Assembly (NCBI GenBank): GCA_030841105.1
Contig: JAVEDE010000073.1
Span: 1-64,000, forward strand
From: Pyrinomonadaceae bacterium
GTDB taxonomy: Bacteria > Acidobacteriota > Blastocatellia > Pyrinomonadales > Pyrinomonadaceae
DNA: 64,000 bases
Direction of reading: 5' to 3'
Below are positions 44,055-54,400 of this stretch, one piece after another. The translations under genes were made by a program, and so were the position numbers. Every line of letters starts with the position of its first letter. Position 1 is the first letter of the stretch. The notes beneath the pieces are model-generated. The model searched no databases. It saw only the letters and a program-made list of their open reading frames with translations, and had not been told where the DNA came from.

Positions 44055-44720
44055 ATGTTCACAGGCATCATCGAAGAGTTGGGGCGCGTGCGCGCGTTGG
44101 AGCGGCGCGGCGAGGGCGTGCGGATGACGGTCGAGGCGCGGGTGGTCACCGAAGGGACGCGCGAGGGCGATTCCATCTCGGTCAACGGCGTGTGCCTGAC
44201 CGCGCTCGAAGTCGGGCGCGACTCGTTCGCGGCCGACGGCTCGCGCGAGACTTTGCAGCGTTCGACTCTGGGGAGTCTGCGTGCCGGATCGCCAGTCAAC
44301 CTTGAGCGCGCCGTGACGCCCGCGACAAGGCTCGGCGGCCACATCGTGCAGGGGCACGTTGACGGGCGCGGGCGTTTCCTCTCGGCCGAGGAGCACGGCG
44401 GCTCTTGGACAATTCGCATCGGCTACCCGCCGGAACTCGCGCGCTATCTGGTCTTCAAAGGGTCGGTCACGGTCGAGGGCATCAGCCTGACGGTGGCTGC
44501 GCTCGCCGAAGACTACTTCGAGATCGCCGTCATCCCGAAGACGTGGGCGGTGACGAATTTCTCGCACCTGCGACCCGGCGACGCCGTGAACCTTGAGGCC
44601 GACATCATCGCCAAGTACGTCGAGCGCATACTGACGGTCGGCGCGCGACAGCAGCAGGGCGACACGGCACAAACGCCGGGGCTGACCGCAGAGAAACTCG
44701 CCGACCTCGGTTACAAATAA
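44055..44720 (+). CDS. ribE: Riboflavin synthase alpha subunit
   Basis: Dismutates 6,7-dimethyl-8-ribityllumazine to riboflavin. 221 aa with the two-fold repeat: [12 protein letters not shown] with SVNGVCLTA in the first barrel, and [14 protein letters not shown] with [11 protein letters not shown] in the second. Catalytic-site residues of both are present. It is separated by 284 nt from ribBA, so two riboflavin-pathway genes are adjacent. Its stop is followed by a fragment (ccggtgacaagtaag) that looks like a remnant of a heptamer element. Confidence 0.93.
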   Translation: MFTGIIEELGRVRALERRGEGVRMTVEARVVTEGTREGDSISVNGVCLTALEVGRDSFAADGSRETLQRSTLGSLRAGSPVNLERAVTPATRLGGHIVQGHVDGRGRFLSAEEHGGSWTIRIGYPPELARYLVFKGSVTVEGISLTVAALAEDYFEIAVIPKTWAVTNFSHLRPGDAVNLEADIIAKYVERILTVGARQQQGDTAQTPGLTAEKLADLGYK

Positions 44721-44777
44721 GACTGACCCCGGTGACAAGTAAGTCGGAGCGCGTGCGACTCTCTTCACTACGGGTCA

Positions 44778-44810
44778 CGGCGGCGACGCAGCGACGAAGC
44801 CGCCGGAATT
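44778..44810 (+). terminator. Weak terminator after ribE
   Basis: cggcggc (44778-44784) pairs with gccgccg (44799-44805), followed by gaattttct. Short stem and only a modest T run, so confidence is low. Confidence 0.4.
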
Positions 44811-45004
44811 TTCTATCAAGTGGCGCGGCGTCGCGGCGTCTCAACGGTCGCGCCTGTGTCTCTCCTCTCACGCTTTCCAAACATTCCTGCGGGGCATCAG
44901 GCTTGCAATAAAATTGTGAGTCGCAAAATTGATCGCTTTCGGGTAACATAAACGGCGGTACAACCACTCCCCCCGATCACACAGTTTGCCGGATAGGAAT
45001 TTCG

Positions 45005-46177
45005 ATGCCTTTTTCCTCCATAGAAGAAGCTGCCGCCGACATCCGCGATGGCCGCATGGTCATCATCGTGGACGACGAAGACCGCGAGAACGAGGGCGAT
45101 CTCGTGTGCGCCGCCGAAAAGGTGACGCCCGAGATCATCAACTTCATGGCGACGCACGCCCGCGGTCTCATCTGCATGCCTTTGACGGAAGAACGCTGCG
45201 ACGAACTACACCTCACGATGCAGGTCGCCGATAACACCTCTTTCCTCGGCACGGCCTTCACCGTCTCAATCGAAGCTAGACGGGGCGTTACGACCGGCAT
45301 TTCCGCCGCCGACCGCGCGACGACGATCCTGACGGCGGTTGATCCGAAAACTAAGCCGTCTGACCTCGCGCGCCCCGGCCACATCTTCCCGCTGCGCGCG
45401 CGCAAGGGCGGCGTGCTCGTGCGCCCCGGCCAGACCGAGGCGAGCGTGGACATGGCGCGCATCGCTGGACTCTACCCGGCGGGCGTCATCTGCGAGATCA
45501 TGAACCCCGACGGCACGATGGCGCGCCTGCCCGAACTGCGCGAGTTCGCACGCCAGCACGATTTGAAGATCATCTCCGTGGCCGACCTCGTGCGTTACCG
45601 CATGCGCAAGGAGACGCTCGTGCGCCGCGCCGCCGAGGCCGAGATCAAAACGGTCTATGGCCGCTTTAGCGCCATCGCCTTCGAGAACGTGATGAGCGCG
45701 GAAGTGCATCTCGCGATGGTCATGGGCGACGTCAAGACCGACGAGCCGGTGCTGGTCAGAGTCCACACGGCGAACATCACGGGCGACGTGTTCGGCTCGC
45801 TCATGGACGACACGAATTTTCAGTTGCACACGGCCTTAGAGAAGATCGCCGCCGGGGGGCGCGGCGTCGTGCTCTATTTGAAACAGCACCAGCACGGCCT
45901 CGATCTCATGCACCAACTGCGCACCTACGCCCTGATGCACGAACGCGGGCTGACCTTCGAGGAGGCGAGTGTGGAGACGGGCTACGGCGCGAACCGCGAC
46001 TACGGCGTCGGCGCGCAAATCCTGCACGATCTGGGGCTGCGCCGCATCATGCTGTTGACCAATCACCCCCCCAAAGTGACCGCGCTCGAAGGCTTCGAGT
46101 TGGAAGTCGTCGGCCACGTGCCGCTCGGTTCGCCGGCGCAAGAAACAATGAATGAGACAGTGACGAGTGACGAGTGA
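45005..46177 (+). CDS. ribB: RibBA with intact DHBP synthase and degenerate GTP cyclohydrolase II
   Basis: 390 aa. The N-terminal DHBP synthase domain (1-205) is intact: [41 protein letters not shown], so 3,4-dihydroxy-2-butanone 4-phosphate synthesis is expected. The C-terminal GTP cyclohydrolase II domain aligns but lacks all three zinc cysteines of E. coli RibA (Cys54, Cys65, Cys67): the equivalents are Asn257, Asp268 and Thr270 ([16 protein letters not shown]). The EGRG segment reads QHQHGLD, so the catalytic Arg is missing too. The GCH II half is probably inactive, maybe structural. The last residues TVTSDE and the stop are encoded by element 18. Confidence 0.88.
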   Translation: MPFSSIEEAAADIRDGRMVIIVDDEDRENEGDLVCAAEKVTPEIINFMATHARGLICMPLTEERCDELHLTMQVADNTSFLGTAFTVSIEARRGVTTGISAADRATTILTAVDPKTKPSDLARPGHIFPLRARKGGVLVRPGQTEASVDMARIAGLYPAGVICEIMNPDGTMARLPELREFARQHDLKIISVADLVRYRMRKETLVRRAAEAEIKTVYGRFSAIAFENVMSAEVHLAMVMGDVKTDEPVLVRVHTANITGDVFGSLMDDTNFQLHTALEKIAAGGRGVVLYLKQHQHGLDLMHQLRTYALMHERGLTFEEASVETGYGANRDYGVGAQILHDLGLRRIMLLTNHPPKVTALEGFELEVVGHVPLGSPAQETMNETVTSDE

Positions 46178-46241
46178 CAAGTAACAAGTTAAAGATCATC
46201 TCTTGTTTTAACTTGTCACTTGTTACCTGTCACTCGTCACT
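46158..46241. repeat. Heptamer inverted-repeat element 18 (GTGACAA family), entering ribBA
   Basis: Left arm CAGTGAC/GAGTGAC/GAGTGAC/AAGTAAC, core aagttaaagatcatctcttg, right arm TTGTCAC/TTGTTAC/CTGTCAC/TCGTCAC. The left arm overlaps the last six codons and stop of ribBA; the right arm ends 8 nt before ATG 46250. Confidence 0.9.
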
Positions 46242-46249
46242 AATGCCAT

Positions 46250-49200
46250 ATGCCTGTTGACGACAGGGACGAACGTTCCACCGGGTCATCACCTGAGACA
46301 GACGAGACTGCGCCCCCGCCGCCGCGAAGCGACGCCAGCGACGCGGTGGGCGCGTCCGCGTCCGGCGGCGAGGGCGAGCCGCCAGCCGCCGCGACCCCGG
46401 CCGAGCGACGGCGTTGGCGTCGCTACATCAACCGGCGCAACGCGACGATCACGGCCGCGGCAATCGTCGCGCTCGTCGTGCTCATCGTCGTCCTTGCGTT
46501 TCTTCTCTATCGCACGGGTCGCGTTGATAATCTGATCGCGCAGCAGATCGTCTCGACGCTCAGGGAGTACAACATCCGCGCCGAGATCGGGGAGTTTCAC
46601 ACCAAGTTCGGGCCGCGCACGGTCGAGATGCAGCGCATTGATCTCTACGACCAGACGACGGGCGAGAAACTCGGCCGCGTCGAGCGCGTGCTCGCCACCG
46701 TCCGCATCGAAGACCTCTACGCGCTCAACCTGCGGCGCAACATCAACCTCGAATCGTTGCAGATCGAAGGACTCGAAGCGTGGGTCAAGTTCGACGCGGA
46801 GGGGCGTTCCAACTTCCGCAATATCACGCTGCCGCCGCCCGCCGAAAATCAGCGCATCACCTTCTCCTATTCCACCGCGCGCATCGAACTCAGAAACAGC
46901 GTCGTCCACTACGGCGACGAGCGACACGAAATCTCCGGCGAGGCGCGCAACCTGCGCGCGACCGTCGAGCCGGACGACCCGAACGCGCCCGCCGAGAGCC
47001 GCATGAACAAAGTCTACGTCGCGCTCTCCGATTCCACGTTCGTTTACGACGGCAAGCCCGTTGACAAGATTGACATCGAAGCCCGCGCACGCATCAACCA
47101 GACGCGCGCCGAGATTCAGGAGTTGACCTTGCGCTCGCCCGTCGCCGAAGCGCGTCTCGAAGGCACGTTGGACGACTGGCGCAACCTACGCTACCGGATG
47201 AAAGTCGCCTCCACGGTTGACCTCACGCAAATCTCGAACACGTTCCAGACGGCGACCCCCTTGCGCGGCGCGGGCAAGTTCGAGGGCACGCTCGAAGGCG
47301 AGGGCGACAAGTTTCAGGTTGACGGTCAGGTGCAATCGGACGCGCTCGCCGCCGGTAACATTCGCCTGAAAGGTTTGAACGCGACGGCGCACGGCACGGC
47401 GCAAGGGTTGGAGAACTACGAGGCGCAGGGGCGCGCCGTGGCCGAGATGCTGACGGCGGGCAACTTCACTTTGAATCTCATACAGGTGCGCGGCGGCGTG
47501 ATCGGCACGGGCAGCGACTTCCGTTTCCTCGGCGAACTCCGCGCGGCCGCCGCACGCTCCGGCGCGACTTCAATCGCCAACCTGATCTTGAGTGACGCCG
47601 CCGCCGAATACCGCGACGGCCGCATCAACGGCAACGTCCCGCGCCTCGCGGCGGGCAACATCAAAACGCCCGACGTGACCATCGCGGGCGCGCAAGCCTC
47701 GGACGTGCGCTTCAACGCGTCGGAAGACGGGCGTGAGTTCACAGGCTCGGCGGCGACCGTCAACGCGGGCGCGCTCACGGCCAGGGGTGCGCGCGTTAAT
47801 GGTGTCACGGCGAATGGCATCACGGCGACGGGGCAGAACGGCGTGACGAATATCCTCGCGCGCAGCGTCGTCGTGCGCGGCGGCACGGCCGAGGGCGCGA
47901 CGCTCGGCCAGATCAACATCGCGGGCGTGCGTCTCTCCATTCAAGACAACGGCCGCGTCGAGGGGTCTTCGGGCGACATCAACGTCGGCACGGTCGCCTT
48001 CAAGAACGGCGCGCAGGCCGGACGCGCGGAGAACGTCAGGCTCGCGCGCCCCGCCTTCGTGCTCGAACCTTCCGGGCGTTACCGCGCGAGCGCGGACTTG
48101 AGTCTCGGCGGCGGCGTGCTCGGCGACATCGCGCTCGGCGCGGCGCGAAGCAACGTGGTCGCCACCAACAGCGAAATCCAACTCAACAATTTCACCGCCG
48201 AAGCCTTGAATGGACGCGCCAACGGCAACGCGCGGATCAGCACGGCGCGCGGCGGCACGTCGCGCGTCGAGGCCGCGTTCGAGGGTCTCGATGTGGGCGG
48301 ACTCCTCGCGGTGCTGACCGGCCGCGCCGTGCCGATTGCGGGCGCGGCGACGGGCACGGTCAACCTCACGATGCCCGGCACAAACTTCGAGGCCGCGAGC
48401 GGCACGCTCGACGCGCGCTTCGCGGGCGAGACGGGCAGCGACGCGGTCGGGCGCACGCCGCTCACTGGCGAACTCGCCGTGCGTGCCGAACGCGGTCAGT
48501 TCCGCCTCGACCGCGCGAACCTGCGCACGGGCGCGAGCGAGTTGACGGCGACCGGCGACTTCTCCTTCAAAGGCGACTCGAACCTCAACGTCAAACTCGC
48601 CTCCGCCGACGCGGCCGAACTACAGCGCGTGCTCGTCGCTTCCAACTTGATCCCCGCGCTCGAAGAGACGCTCACGGATTACGGCGTCGGCCTCGCCGGT
48701 CGGCTCGATTTCGACGGCACGGTGCGCGGCTCGCTCGATGCGCCGACAATCAACGGCCGCGTCGCGCTCGCCACGCTGCTCGTCAACGGCCGCGACCTCG
48801 GCGCGCTCACCGCCTCGGTCGAATCAACGCCTGCTGAGGTGCGCGTGCCCGACGGACGCCTCGTGCAGCCTGACGGCGGCAACGCGCAGTTCGCGCTCAC
48901 GTACCCGCTCGACGGCTCGAACAACGGCACGCTCGAAGCGACGCTCGAACGCGTTGACATCGGCAGTCTCCTGGCCGCGCTGCCCACGAACAAGCAGTCG
49001 AGTTTCAATTCGCAACTCGCCACGGTCGGCCCCACTTCGGGGCGCGTCAGCGTGCGCGGACTGCCGTCCGCCCTGAGCGGCAGCGCGGACGTGCGCTCCG
49101 GCCCCGGCCAGATCAACGGCGAACCGTTCGACGAGATCATCGCGAAGGCAACTTTCAGCGGCACGACCGTCACGCTCGAAAATCTCGATGCGCGTTTCCG

Positions 49201-51247
49201 CGCCGGGCGCGTTACGGCCAAAGGCACGATTGACACGCAGACGCAGGCGTTCGACTTGCAGGCCGAAGGGCGCGGCGTCAACCTCGGCGTGCTCGCGGGA
49301 CTCGCGGCGGGCGGCGCGTCGCCGCAACTTTCCGGCACGGCCGATTTCACCGCCACGGCCAAAGGCGTCTTCAGCGACCCGCGCAGTTTCAACGTGCAGA
49401 TTGACGGGCAGGGGCGCGACGTGTTGATCAACGGGCAGAGCGCGGGCACGCTCGCCATCGTCGGGCGCACCGAGAATCAGAAGTTCAATTTGCAACTGAC
49501 GACCGGCATCCTCGGCCAGCCGCAAGTCGTCAACGCCGTCGTTGACCTCAGCAACGACGACTTGAACACGACGATTGAAACCACGCTCACGAATCAAGAC
49601 TTGACCCAACTCTTCGCCACGCTCCTTCCGAACTCGAACGTGCGCGTCACGGGGCGCGCGACCGGCACGCTCAAGGCGAGCGGCAAACTCTTCGGCGAGG
49701 ACGCAGAGGGCGTGCGCGCCTTCTCCTTCGGGGGCTTACGAGGGAGGGCGGAGTTCTCGCAACTCGTCTTGCAGATCGCCGACGTGCAACTCGCCGCCGC
49801 CGACCCGCTCATCGTGCAGTTTTCGCCCAACGAGATCGTCTTCGACAAGACGCAGTTCACGGGGCCGGGCACAAACGTCGTCTTCGGCGGCTCGGCCGCG
49901 CTCGGCGCGGGCGGCCGACAGAATTTCACCGTCGTCGGCGATCTCAACTTGCGCGTCTTGAACGGCGTCTCGCCCGACGTTTTCTTCGCGGGCACGTCGC
50001 ATCTCGAAGTGCGCGTCGCCGGGACGTTTGAAGACCCGCGCCTGACGGGCACGGCCTCGCTCACGGGCGCGTCCTTCTCCACGCTCCTCACGGACGAACG
50101 CCTGACCGTGCAGAACGTTCAAGGCAGCGTGCGCTTCACGGCCGACCGCGCGCAGATTGATTCGCTGACCGGCACGCTCGGCGGCGGCCGCGTCAGCGTC
50201 ACGGGCGGCGCGCTTCTCGCCGGTTTCTCGCCGACAGATTTCCGCTTCAACGTGCGCGCCGAGAACGTCACCGTGCCGCTGCCCGAAGACATCCGCGCCA
50301 CGGCCGACGCCGACCTCGTGCTGCAAGGCCGCGCGCAGGCGCAGATTCTCTCCGGCGTCGTCAACCTGCGCCGCGCCGAATACACAGAGGACATCGAGAT
50401 CGCGGACTTCATCAACGGCCGACGCGACCCCACCATCAGCGAGAGCGGCGGCGACGGCGGCGATGGCGGCGGCTTCACCTCGAACCTCCGGCTCGACCTC
50501 CGCGTCGAAGGGCGCGACGCTTTGGTCGTCCGCAACAACCTCGCGGACATCGTCGGCTCGGTTAACTTACAGGTGCGCGGTTCGGTCGAAGAGCCGGTCA
50601 TCGGCGGCCGCATCACGGTCGCGCGCGGCACGCTCAACTTCCGCAACGACCGTTACGAACTGACGCGCGCCTTCATAGATTTGCCCGCGCGCCGCGGGGC
50701 TGACCCCATCCTGAGCATTCAGGCCGAAGCCGAGATCAAAGGCTACCGCGTCATCGTCAGTCTCACAGGGCCGCTCTCCGCGCCGACCGCCGTCGTCAGA
50801 AGCGATCCCGCGCTCCCGCAGTCGGACGTGGTCGCGCTGATCACGACGGGCGACTTGAACCGCAGCGAAGAGGGCGGCGCGACGCTCGCGCAGACCGGCT
50901 TCGGCACGGCGACGAGTTTGTTGACCGACACGCTCATCAACAACCCCGTGCAGAAGGCGACGGACAAATTGTTCGGCCTCAACCGCTTCGAGATTGATCC
51001 GCTGATCGCGGGGCGCGGCGGCGCGAGTCCGACGGCGCGGCTCACGGTCGGGCGGCAGATCAACCGCAACCTGAGCCTGACCTATTCGACCAACGTGACG
51101 ACGGATCAGAATCAGGTGCTCGCGCTCGAATACCGCGTCTCGGACAGGCTCTCGTTCATCGCGCAATACGAACAAGGCGCGACCAACACGCTGCGCTCGG
51201 CACGCGACAATTTTAGTTTCGAGATTCGTTTCAGGAAGAGATTTTAA
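46250..51247 (+). CDS. tamB: TamB-like translocation and assembly module protein
   Basis: 1665-aa AsmA/TamB-type protein. After a Pro/Ser/Glu-rich N-terminus of about 62 residues comes one inner-membrane helix (AAIVALVVLIVVLAFLLYRT), then a long beta-taco of repeated short strands spanning the periplasm. The C-terminal DUF490 domain (from about 1400) shows DVVALITTGDLNRSEE and RFEIDPLIAGRGG, ending in a Phe (RKRF). TamB links the inner membrane to TamA/BamA proteins and moves phospholipid or folds outer-membrane proteins. A TamA/BamA-like gene follows directly, supporting this. Confidence 0.9.
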   Translation: MPVDDRDERSTGSSPETDETAPPPPRSDASDAVGASASGGEGEPPAAATPAERRRWRRYINRRNATITAAAIVALVVLIVVLAFLLYRTGRVDNLIAQQIVSTLREYNIRAEIGEFHTKFGPRTVEMQRIDLYDQTTGEKLGRVERVLATVRIEDLYALNLRRNINLESLQIEGLEAWVKFDAEGRSNFRNITLPPPAENQRITFSYSTARIELRNSVVHYGDERHEISGEARNLRATVEPDDPNAPAESRMNKVYVALSDSTFVYDGKPVDKIDIEARARINQTRAEIQELTLRSPVAEARLEGTLDDWRNLRYRMKVASTVDLTQISNTFQTATPLRGAGKFEGTLEGEGDKFQVDGQVQSDALAAGNIRLKGLNATAHGTAQGLENYEAQGRAVAEMLTAGNFTLNLIQVRGGVIGTGSDFRFLGELRAAAARSGATSIANLILSDAAAEYRDGRINGNVPRLAAGNIKTPDVTIAGAQASDVRFNASEDGREFTGSAATVNAGALTARGARVNGVTANGITATGQNGVTNILARSVVVRGGTAEGATLGQINIAGVRLSIQDNGRVEGSSGDINVGTVAFKNGAQAGRAENVRLARPAFVLEPSGRYRASADLSLGGGVLGDIALGAARSNVVATNSEIQLNNFTAEALNGRANGNARISTARGGTSRVEAAFEGLDVGGLLAVLTGRAVPIAGAATGTVNLTMPGTNFEAASGTLDARFAGETGSDAVGRTPLTGELAVRAERGQFRLDRANLRTGASELTATGDFSFKGDSNLNVKLASADAAELQRVLVASNLIPALEETLTDYGVGLAGRLDFDGTVRGSLDAPTINGRVALATLLVNGRDLGALTASVESTPAEVRVPDGRLVQPDGGNAQFALTYPLDGSNNGTLEATLERVDIGSLLAALPTNKQSSFNSQLATVGPTSGRVSVRGLPSALSGSADVRSGPGQINGEPFDEIIAKATFSGTTVTLENLDARFRAGRVTAKGTIDTQTQAFDLQAEGRGVNLGVLAGLAAGGASPQLSGTADFTATAKGVFSDPRSFNVQIDGQGRDVLINGQSAGTLAIVGRTENQKFNLQLTTGILGQPQVVNAVVDLSNDDLNTTIETTLTNQDLTQLFATLLPNSNVRVTGRATGTLKASGKLFGEDAEGVRAFSFGGLRGRAEFSQLVLQIADVQLAAADPLIVQFSPNEIVFDKTQFTGPGTNVVFGGSAALGAGGRQNFTVVGDLNLRVLNGVSPDVFFAGTSHLEVRVAGTFEDPRLTGTASLTGASFSTLLTDERLTVQNVQGSVRFTADRAQIDSLTGTLGGGRVSVTGGALLAGFSPTDFRFNVRAENVTVPLPEDIRATADADLVLQGRAQAQILSGVVNLRRAEYTEDIEIADFINGRRDPTISESGGDGGDGGGFTSNLRLDLRVEGRDALVVRNNLADIVGSVNLQVRGSVEEPVIGGRITVARGTLNFRNDRYELTRAFIDLPARRGADPILSIQAEAEIKGYRVIVSLTGPLSAPTAVVRSDPALPQSDVVALITTGDLNRSEEGGATLAQTGFGTATSLLTDTLINNPVQKATDKLFGLNRFEIDPLIAGRGGASPTARLTVGRQINRNLSLTYSTNVTTDQNQVLALEYRVSDRLSFIAQYEQGATNTLRSARDNFSFEIRFRKRF

Positions 51248-51249
51248 AG

Positions 51250-51413
51250 CGTCCGTTGTCCGTCGCCAGTTGTCAGTTGCTTGCGGCTGTAAGAGCGGCG
51301 AATTGAAAATAAAAGTTTGAGCTTGAGTAGAAGAAAACAACTGACCACTGGCAACGGACTATAAACCACGGACTACGGACAACTGACCGCTGACTACTGA
51401 CAACGGACAACCG
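51250..51413. repeat. Heptamer inverted-repeat element 19 (AACTGAC family, two word variants)
   Basis: Left arm GTCCGTT/GTCGCCA/GTTGTCAG, a longer centre (ctgtaagagcggcgaattg...), right arm AACTGAC/CACTGGC/AACGGAC repeated through 51413. It ends 9 nt before the GTG start at 51423. Confidence 0.85.
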
Positions 51414-51422
51414 ATTACATTA

Positions 51423-54400
51423 GTGCTTTACCGTCGTTTCATCTTCGTTTTGCTTTTGCTCGTCGCGTGCGGCGTGCGTGTGAGTGGTGCGCCTGCTGCC
51501 GCCGCCGTCGTTGTTGCGGCCAAGGGCGTGAATGATCTGAGCCGCTACGAGGGGCGCATGGTGGCGTCGGTGGAGGTGGTGTACGAGGGCGCGGCGCGCA
51601 ACGCGACGGGCGAGGGCGAGTTGCGTCGCCTGTTGACGGTTGCGCCAAACGCGCCCTTCGCGGCGTTGCGCGTGCGCGAGTCTTTGCAGGCGTTGTTCGA
51701 TTCGGGGCGCGTGGAGAACGCGCGCGTGGAGGCCACCGAGGCGCGCGCCGCAGTGGGCTTGGGCGGCGAGGCCGTGCCCATCGCCTTGCGCTTCTTCGTC
51801 CGGCCGCAGGTGCGCGTCACCGACGTGCGGCTCGACCTCGTGGGTACGGCCGCCGCCACGACGCCGACCGGCGGCGCGCCCGTCACCGCCGACGACCTGC
51901 GCGCGCGTCTCAACCTGCTCGATCCCGGCGCGCGCGTCTCCGATCAATCGCTGCGCGCAGGGGCGGACGCCATCCAGATTTACCTGCGCGACCGCGGCTA
52001 CTTCCGCGCCGACGTGACCTACACGCGCACGCTCGATGCGGCGGGCACGGGCGCAATCGTCGCCTACACGGTCAACCCCGGCGAGCAGGCGCGCGTCGAG
52101 GCTTTCAACATTCAGATCACGGGCTTCGACGTGGCGACCGTGCGCCCCGACCTGCGCCTCGCGGCCGGTGTGCCGTTCACGCGCACCGCGCTCGGCGAAG
52201 ACGTGGGGCGCATCCGTCGCGCGATCATGGCGCAGGGCTTTCTCGCGCCGCAACTCGGCGAGGCGCAGACCGTCATTGACTCGGCGCGCAACACGATCAC
52301 GGTTAACCTGACGGGCGGCATCGGCCCGCGCGTCAACGTCGAAGTGACGGGCTTCGAGGTCAGCGACAAGAAGCGCGAGCAACTGTTGCCCGTCCAGCGC
52401 GAGGGCAGCATTGATCAGGCGGCCATCACCGAGGGCGCGCGGCGACTGAAAAATCACCTGCAAGAGCAGGGCTACTTTTTCGCCGACGTGATCTCGACCT
52501 GCGCCGTTGATCGCCCCGCGCCGCCCGCCTCGACTGTCGCCGTCGCGGCCGCCGCCGGCAACGCGAACACGTCCGCCACGCCGCCCGCGAACACAGACCC
52601 GAACGCGCCCGCCACGCCCGCAACGACGGCGAACGCAAACGTTGTCACGCCGAACGCAAATCCATCCAACCCGCCGCCTGCGGCGACGATGACGAACGCC
52701 GCAACTCCCACGTCGCCCGCGAACCCGAACGTCGTCGTGTCCGACCCGCTCGCGCAGCCGATCATCGGCCTGCCCGTCGCGGCGGGCGCGTGCGACAATT
52801 TGAACCCGCGCGAGTTGAGCGGTCGCACCGTCAACATCAACTACACGGTCGAGCAGGGGCGTCGTTTCAAACTCTCGGAGATTCGCATCGAGGGCACGGA
52901 GAAGTTGACCTACGACGACCTCGCCGACGAACTGCGCTCCGAACCCGCCAGCGGCCTGCTCGGCATCATCCCGTTTCTCGGCTCGCGCCGCGGCTACACG
53001 AGCCGCGAGTTGCTGGTGCGCGACCGCCGGACGGTCGAGGCGCGGATGCGCGACCTCGGTTATCGCAAGGCGACGGTCGAGGTGCGGCAGGGCGTCGCGC
53101 TCGACAGCGAAGATTTGATCATCACGTTCGCCGTTACCGAAGGCCCTTTGACGCGCGTGGCGGGCGTGGACTTTCGCGGCAACCAGCTTTACACGACCGA
53201 GCGTTTGCGCGAAGAGCCGTGCCGCGCCGCCAACTTCCGCAGCGAACCCTGCACCATCGTCGCCGGGCCGTTCGCGCGCACGCTCGCACGCGCCGATGCC
53301 GAACGCATCCGCTCGCTCTACACGCGCAACGGCTACATTGACGCAGAGGTGCGCGTGGATGTCGTCGAACTCCCGAAGAAGGGCGACGACGAGCAGGTGC
53401 GGCTCGTCTACAACGTCACAGAGGGCGGCAAGGTCTTCATCAACCGCATCATCATCAACGGCAACGAAGGCACGACGCCAGACGCCCGCATGCGCACGAA
53501 GCGCGAGGCCATCCTCGAAGCCATCCCGCTCAAAGAGGGCGAGGTCTTGCGCTCCGACCGTCTCGCCGAAGCCGAGCGCGTGCTCTACGAGACGAACGCC
53601 TTTCGTCAGGTCATCATCCGCACCGAGGCGGCGGGCGAGACGGCCGCGGGCTTCCGCCGCCGCGACGTGATCATTGATCTCGAAGAACTCAAGCCGCGCC
53701 GCTTGGACTACGGCGGCGGCTACTCGACCGACAGCGGGCCGCTCGGACTCTTCGAGCTACGCAACAACAACCTCTTCGGCCAACTGCGTCAAGGCGCACT
53801 GCGCACGCGCGCCAGTCGCCGCCAGCAACTCTTCCGTCTCGAATATTTCGACCCGCGCTTCCGCACCTACGGCCGTCAGCGTTTCTCGCCCCTCACCGTC
53901 TCGGCGCAGTACCAGCGCGACATCAACGTCACGCGCTTCTTCCGCTCGACGATTGATCGCGGCAACTTCGGCATCGTCCAGCGGCTCGACGAAGAGGGGC
54001 GGCCGATTGACGAGTTCGGCATGCGCACGGGCGAGCCGACCATCAACCGCTTCACCTTCAACATCGAGACGCAGCGCGTCATTCAGCCGCGTTCGCGCAC
54101 CATCCTCTTCCTGCGCTACAACTACGAGGACGTGCGCCTCTTCAACATCCAGAGCCTCCTCGTCGCGCCCATCCTCAGACCCGACAAGGCCGTGCGTCTC
54201 TCGCGTTTCGGCGCGACACTCGCGCGCGACACGCGCGACCGACAGTTCGACCCCTCCCGCGGCGAGTTCCTGACCGTGGACTACGCCGTCGCCATCAAAC
54301 AACTCGGCGGCAATTTGTCGTTCACCAAGTTGCTCGCCACCTATCGCCGCTACTTCCGCTTCGGCGGCCCTCCCGACCCGTTACTTCTCGCCAGCGAGCG

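Noticed and set aside
44721..45004. FMN riboswitch between ribE and ribBA
   Set aside because: I searched by eye for the conserved RFN blocks and found none; only a weak hairpin at 44778-44805 is visible.
45670..46177. Active GTP cyclohydrolase II domain in RibBA
   Set aside because: All three zinc cysteines and the EGRG arginine are replaced, so I do not call it bifunctional.
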